Positions 6,762 through 9,654 of a DNA stretch of 9,654 bases are shown here, in pieces. The DNA lies in NCBI GenBank assembly GCA_900759005.1, contig CAAEUQ010000121.1, positions 1 through 9,654 on the forward strand. Direction: 5' to 3'. The stretch is from Clostridia bacterium (GTDB lineage Bacteria; Bacillota; Clostridia; Christensenellales; Aristaeellaceae). Under the pieces are notes generated by a model. The model had not been told where the DNA came from. It saw nothing but the letters and a program-made list of their open reading frames with translations, and did no database searches. The translations under genes and the position numbers were made by a program. How positions within the stretch are numbered: position 1 is the first letter of the stretch; each line of letters begins with the position of its first letter.

Positions 6762-7967
6762 ATGGAACGGTATACCCCTAAACAGCGCAGACTGCTACTC
6801 GCGTGCTCGGCTGCGTACACGGCGGCGTACATTTGCCGAACGAACCTGACGCCTGCGCTCGGCGCGATTCAGGCGGATTTTGGTGTAAACGCCGCGAGTG
6901 TCGGAATGCTGCCGACGCTGTTCTGCATTCCCTATGCGGCGGGGCAGATTGCGACCGGCTATTTGGCGGATCGTTTTCGCGCACGCAATCTGATACTGAT
7001 CGGTCTGCTTGGTTCGGCGCTGATGAATATGCTGTTCACCGTCGCGCCCAGCCTCGGCGTGCTAATGGTGCTCTGGTGCCTGAACGGTGCGTTTCAGTCA
7101 ATGATCTGGACGCCGATCGTGCGCGTTTTCGCAATGAACTACGAAGGAGAGGTGCGCGCGCACGCGCTGTTCCTGATTTCATTTACGATGATATTGGGCT
7201 ATCTGATCGCGTGGTCACTCTCGGGCGCACTGACAAAGGGCGTCGGCTGGCGCGCGGCGTTCGGTGTTTCGGGCGCGGTAACGGCGATCGCCGGTTTCCT
7301 TTCGTGCCGTGCATTGCGTGATTCGGGCGATTCGGTTCAGCAGAGTGAAAAGGGCGACGCAAACGCACCGAAGGCAATGCCGATAGGCCAGCTCCTGTTC
7401 AAAACGGATCTGATTTTCGTGCTGCTTTTGTGCCTGTTCAACGGTTATGTGCGCGACAGCATTATGAACTGGGCGCCGAAGATGCTCGCCGATACGCAGA
7501 AGATTGATCTGAACGGCGCGCTGGGCGTGATTCTCGTGATTCCGATCGTGAATTATCTGGGCATTCTGTTCGGCAAGGGCGTGTATCGCAAGCAGGGCGG
7601 CAATGTTTCGAAATCGATGTTTACGATGGTAGCGCTCGAGGTGGTATTTTCGCTGATTCTGTTCAAATTCTTCGGCGCAGGCACGTTCATCTGCGCGGCA
7701 CTGTTAGCACTGTGTTCGGCGATGGCGTATGGCTTAAACCCGCTGATCACGTCGCTGAAACCAATGGAATATATGTATACCGGTCGCGTTGCGCTGGTCG
7801 CGGGACTTCTGGACGCGACAATCTATGTCGGCAGCGCGTTCTCGGGAACGTTCGTCGGATTCCTGCGCGACCAGATCGGCTGGAGCGCGGTGTTCCTGTC
7901 CTGGGCGGCGTTCAGCACACTTAGCGCGCTGGCAATTTTGCCGACAATCAAGAAAAGACATGGATAA
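6762..7967 (+). CDS. Major facilitator superfamily transporter, OPA (GlpT/UhpT)-like
   Basis: A 401-residue membrane protein with about 12 hydrophobic segments in two halves, split by a hydrophilic loop at about 184-208. The MFS signature between helices 2 and 3 is GYLADRFRAR (66-75), with a weaker counterpart GFLRDQIGW (366-374) in the second half. Early YICRTNLTPAL, LNGAFQSMIWTP (107-118) and GYVRDSIMNWAPKML (228-242) resemble the organophosphate:phosphate antiporter group (GlpT, UhpT), where the matching blocks help bind substrate. A sugar-phosphate or related organic anion is therefore a reasonable guess, but the substrate is not established. ATG 6762 is preferred because AAGGA (6748-6752) is nine bases ahead; the in-frame ATGs at 6753 and 6756 are too close to it. 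The gene is divergent from gpr, has its own promoter, and ends three bases before a shared hairpin. Confidence 0.87.
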   Translation: MERYTPKQRRLLLACSAAYTAAYICRTNLTPALGAIQADFGVNAASVGMLPTLFCIPYAAGQIATGYLADRFRARNLILIGLLGSALMNMLFTVAPSLGVLMVLWCLNGAFQSMIWTPIVRVFAMNYEGEVRAHALFLISFTMILGYLIAWSLSGALTKGVGWRAAFGVSGAVTAIAGFLSCRALRDSGDSVQQSEKGDANAPKAMPIGQLLFKTDLIFVLLLCLFNGYVRDSIMNWAPKMLADTQKIDLNGALGVILVIPIVNYLGILFGKGVYRKQGGNVSKSMFTMVALEVVFSLILFKFFGAGTFICAALLALCSAMAYGLNPLITSLKPMEYMYTGRVALVAGLLDATIYVGSAFSGTFVGFLRDQIGWSAVFLSWAAFSTLSALAILPTIKKRHG

Positions 7968-7970
7968 TCA

Positions 7971-8005
7971 AATCGGCTGCCCATATCTATATAGGGCAGC
8001 CGATT
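7971..8005. terminator. Bidirectional terminator hairpin between convergent genes
   Basis: AATCGGCTGCCC (7971-7982) and GGGCAGCCGATT (7994-8005) form a perfect 12-bp stem around an 11-base AT-rich loop. It fills the 43-base gap between the transporter stop (7967) and the deacetylase stop (8011). Neither side has a clean U-run (CTGTCTT on +, TGATTATC on -), but the position and symmetry indicate it ends transcription from both. Confidence 0.8.
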
Positions 8006-8010
8006 CTGTC

Positions 8011-8691
8011 TTACAAAAGCAGTTCACGGTTCGTTCCGTAATCAATATCCTTCCTGAATGCGAGCATTTTCAGAAGCCGTTCGAGCGTTTCCCAGCCGCC
8101 GTTTGCGTCCAGCTCGTAGGCGTGTCCCCAAATGTAGAACAGCTGCGGCGTTTTCGCGTTCATCGAAAGGAATTTCTCCGCCAGCTCAAACGCGTTTTCG
8201 CGCAGGTGATGCACCGTCGGATTGAATCGAAAAAGATTCTCCTGCGCGTCGAAGCTGCCCGTCGAGGTGATCGTTCGCGCATATCGAACGCGCGTGCGCG
8301 ATTGGAGAATGCCGACAACGCGATCGTCGTTGTTCACGCCGCCGCACGGATATGCCATGCCGATCACCGGATAGCCAGCATAGCACGAAAGGTTTTTGCG
8401 ATCCTCCTCGACCTGGCGAACGATCTCGTCCTCGCCAAGCTGTGTCAGATTCGGATGCGTCAGCGTATGTACCGCGACCTCGTGACCGCGATAGAGCGCG
8501 CAGATTTCCTCGGGGGATACACAGCTGTGATCAACCTCCACGCCGCCGACGCGGAGCGTTCCCTTCTTATTTAAGAGCTCGGAATTGATATTGAACGTCG
8601 CCTTCATACCGTAGCGATTGAGCAGGGGAACGAGCCGGCGATCCTGCGTTACGCCGTCGTCATAGCTGAAGGTGAGCCTTTTCAGATTCAT
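8011..8691 (-). CDS. Polysaccharide deacetylase-family (CE4-like) protein, no signal peptide
   Basis: The 226 residues form a NodB/CE4-type fold that removes N- or O-acetyl groups using a metal. Motif 1 is TFSYDDG (7-13; Asp11 base, Asp12 metal). Motif 2 is HTLTHP (75-80; His75 and His79 metal ligands). Motif 3 appears as AYPCGG (113-118) in place of the usual RxxPY. Late WGHAYEL (188-194, His190) supplies the expected distal His. There is no signal peptide or membrane anchor, unlike classical peptidoglycan deacetylases, so it probably acts in the cytoplasm on a small or nucleotide-linked sugar, or on another substrate; this is inference. The start is ATG 8691, with GGAGGG five bases before it. 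It begins 12 bases after the GNAT stop, so the two are co-transcribed. It ends at a shared hairpin. Confidence 0.87.
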   Translation of the reverse strand: MNLKRLTFSYDDGVTQDRRLVPLLNRYGMKATFNINSELLNKKGTLRVGGVEVDHSCVSPEEICALYRGHEVAVHTLTHPNLTQLGEDEIVRQVEEDRKNLSCYAGYPVIGMAYPCGGVNNDDRVVGILQSRTRVRYARTITSTGSFDAQENLFRFNPTVHHLRENAFELAEKFLSMNAKTPQLFYIWGHAYELDANGGWETLERLLKMLAFRKDIDYGTNRELLL

Positions 8692-8703
8692 GCGATCCCT
8701 CCG

Positions 8704-9348
8704 TTACGCTTCACTGCGGTCAATAAACTGGCGCATCGTTTCATCCGGCAGCACACCCTTGAGCACTTCCACCGCGCCGGAATACTCATTGACACGCGAT
8801 AAAATCGGGTGCGATTCGCGCACGGGGTGAAATCCCATTCGCAAATACAGCCCGATTGCCTTGTGACTCCAGGTCTGCGTGTCGAGATAGGTATCCACGG
8901 CTGGATCCAGCTCGGCAATTCGCCGAATTGCCCATGCGACAATCGCACGCCCGATGCCCTTGCCCTGATGCGCGGGATCGGTGCAAATCCAGTGAACGCG
9001 TCCGAAATGCCGGTCGTTTTCATCAAAATTCCATGCCATCGAGGTTGCGATTGCATTGCCGTCCGGCGCGATTACAAATGAAAGGCGCTTCCTGAGAGCG
9101 TCTTCGTCCTGCATGAACTGCTTCCTGAACGCGTTTTCAGCGTTCTGCTCGCAGGAAAATTCATCGACGATCGTTGTAATGCGCGCCCAATTCTTTTCGT
9201 CCCCGGGAAGATAGGTTCTGAACGCATATCCATCCGGAAGCGCCGGCTCTGGTACGCGTGCCATTTCATCGGGGTGAATGATCATGACGATGCTTTTGCG
9301 CGGAAGTGAACGATCCGCCGTGAGCGCCGTTGGCCGACTGTAGATCAT
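8704..9348 (-). CDS. GNAT-family N-acetyltransferase
   Basis: A 214-residue protein with a GNAT domain at about residues 41-176. The acetyl-CoA pyrophosphate loop is visible as VHWICTDPAHQGKGIGRAI (118-136), with the Q-G-K-G-I-G core at 128-133. Motif B follows as TWSHKAIGLYLRMGFHPV (159-176), where SHKA and the Tyr before LRMGF are typical. It transfers acetyl from acetyl-CoA to an amine; the acceptor (small molecule, antibiotic or protein) cannot be told. The first 40 residues lie outside the core fold. They could suggest a later start, but ATG 9348 has a near-ideal AGGAGG six bases ahead and is retained. A short C-terminal extension (about 185-214) follows the domain. It is first gene of a two-gene operon with the CE4-like deacetylase. 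Confidence 0.9.
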   Translation of the reverse strand: MIYSRPTALTADRSLPRKSIVMIIHPDEMARVPEPALPDGYAFRTYLPGDEKNWARITTIVDEFSCEQNAENAFRKQFMQDEDALRKRLSFVIAPDGNAIATSMAWNFDENDRHFGRVHWICTDPAHQGKGIGRAIVAWAIRRIAELDPAVDTYLDTQTWSHKAIGLYLRMGFHPVRESHPILSRVNEYSGAVEVLKGVLPDETMRQFIDRSEA

Positions 9349-9383
9349 GGTTAACCTCCTTTTTCGATTGCTTTCTAAACCGC

Positions 9384-9413
9384 ATTATACCATTTCGACC
9401 GCCGAAAGTGCAA
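9384..9413 (-). promoter_or_regulatory. Promoter of the GNAT-deacetylase operon
   Basis: On the minus strand a perfect TATAAT (9389-9384) is preceded by TGG, giving an extended -10. TTGCAC (9413-9408) at 18 bases is a poor -35. The start would be near 9377, leaving about 28 leader bases with the AGGAGG site. Confidence 0.65.
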
Positions 9414-9472
9414 TAAAAAAACGCGGCAATACAGGTTTAACCCAACTTTTTCAACAAAATGGCGCGTAGGGG

Positions 9473-9501
9473 TTGAAATTTGGACGGGATCGTGATAAAA
9501 T
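9473..9501 (+). promoter_or_regulatory. Sigma-A promoter of rpsT
   Basis: TTGAAA (9473-9478), a 17-base spacer, then TAAAAT (9496-9501) with an upstream TG (TGATAAAAT, extended -10). Both spacing and motifs are those of a strong housekeeping promoter. The start would lie near 9508, about 28 bases before the TTG codon. The rest of the 187-base gap (9349-9535) holds only the opposing promoter and an AT-rich spacer. Confidence 0.8.
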
Positions 9502-9535
9502 AATTGCTGTTAAATTGCGTAGGGAGGTGAAGATT

Positions 9536-9654
9536 TTGCCGAATATCAAATCTGCCGTGAAGCGCGTGAAGGTGACTCGCAAGAAGAACCTGCGCAACCG
9601 CATGATCAAGTCTGCGATGAAGACCAAGATCAAGAAGTTTGATACCGCCGTTTC
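9536..9654 (+). CDS. rpsT: Ribosomal protein S20, N-terminal part (3' end outside window)
   Basis: Only 39 codons are in the window, but PNIKSAVKRVKVTRKKNLRN and then KSAMKTKIKKFDTAV are diagnostic of bacterial S20, a primary 16S rRNA-binding protein of the 30S subunit (about 85-90 residues in full). The start is TTG 9536, read as fMet. It is fixed by GGGAGGTGA (9522-9530) and by the family's conserved Pro-Asn-Ile right after the initiator. No in-frame ATG lies nearby upstream. A UUG start is also used by E. coli rpsT, where initiation is inefficient and autoregulated. Lys and Arg make up much of the visible part. It has its own promoter, divergent from the GNAT operon. Confidence 0.95.
   Translation, partial: MPNIKSAVKRVKVTRKKNLRNRMIKSAMKTKIKKFDTAV

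Noticed and set aside
7789..8574. A 261-codon open frame on the + strand running from the transporter end across the deacetylase gene
   Set aside because: It crosses the perfect hairpin at 7971-8005, lies antisense to a motif-complete CE4 gene, and has an Arg-rich shadow composition.
9436..9477. Possible hairpin TTTAACCC / GGGTTGAA ahead of rpsT
   Set aside because: An 8-bp stem with a 26-base loop that overlaps the -35 box and lies before the expected start, so it would not be in the transcript.

Overview
The window looks like chromosomal DNA from a spore-forming member of the Firmicutes, most likely a clostridial lineage of moderately high GC. The evidence is a germination protease gene (gpr) with the short clostridial N-terminus, a CdaA/CdaR c-di-AMP locus, an S20 gene of Firmicutes type, and strong purine-rich Shine-Dalgarno sites before nearly every gene. 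Coding density is high, there is no gap above 190 bases, and I see no RNA genes, transposons, CRISPR arrays or prophage. The species cannot be named from the sequence.

Layout. (1) Positions 1-2486, + strand: the 3' end of cdaA (diadenylate cyclase), then cdaR (its membrane-anchored YbbR-domain regulator), then an unrecognised one-helix basic membrane protein. These overlap by 11 and 4 bases and form one translationally coupled unit, probably closed by a hairpin at about 2495. (2) Positions 2557-5672, + strand: a PIG-V-like membrane glycosyltransferase, an SGNH hydrolase and a BDH-type iron-containing alcohol dehydrogenase, spaced 15 bases apart and then overlapping by 4, ended by a strong terminator at about 5676. 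(3) Positions 5723-6634, - strand: gpr, with a candidate forespore (sigma-G/F type) promoter. (4) Positions 6762-7967, + strand: an OPA-like MFS transporter, divergent from gpr, with an extended -10 promoter and two small palindromes. (5) Positions 8011-9348, - strand: a two-gene operon (GNAT acetyltransferase, then a CE4-type deacetylase) facing the transporter across a perfect 12-bp hairpin. (6) From 9536, + strand: the first 39 codons of rpsT (S20), with a UUG start and a well-formed sigma-A promoter.

How the parts relate. CdaA makes c-di-AMP, the messenger controlling potassium and osmolyte balance and cell-wall homeostasis, and CdaR modulates CdaA. In many Firmicutes glmM follows cdaR; here an unknown basic membrane protein does, and this is the least explained gene in the window. 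rpsT and gpr are near neighbours in Bacillus-type genomes; here they lie 2.9 kb apart in opposite orientation with three accessory genes between them, which suggests local rearrangement. Most of the window is ordinary housekeeping and metabolic content. I found no convincing new multi-gene system; the third gene of the cda unit and the glycosyltransferase-hydrolase-dehydrogenase operon are the best leads.
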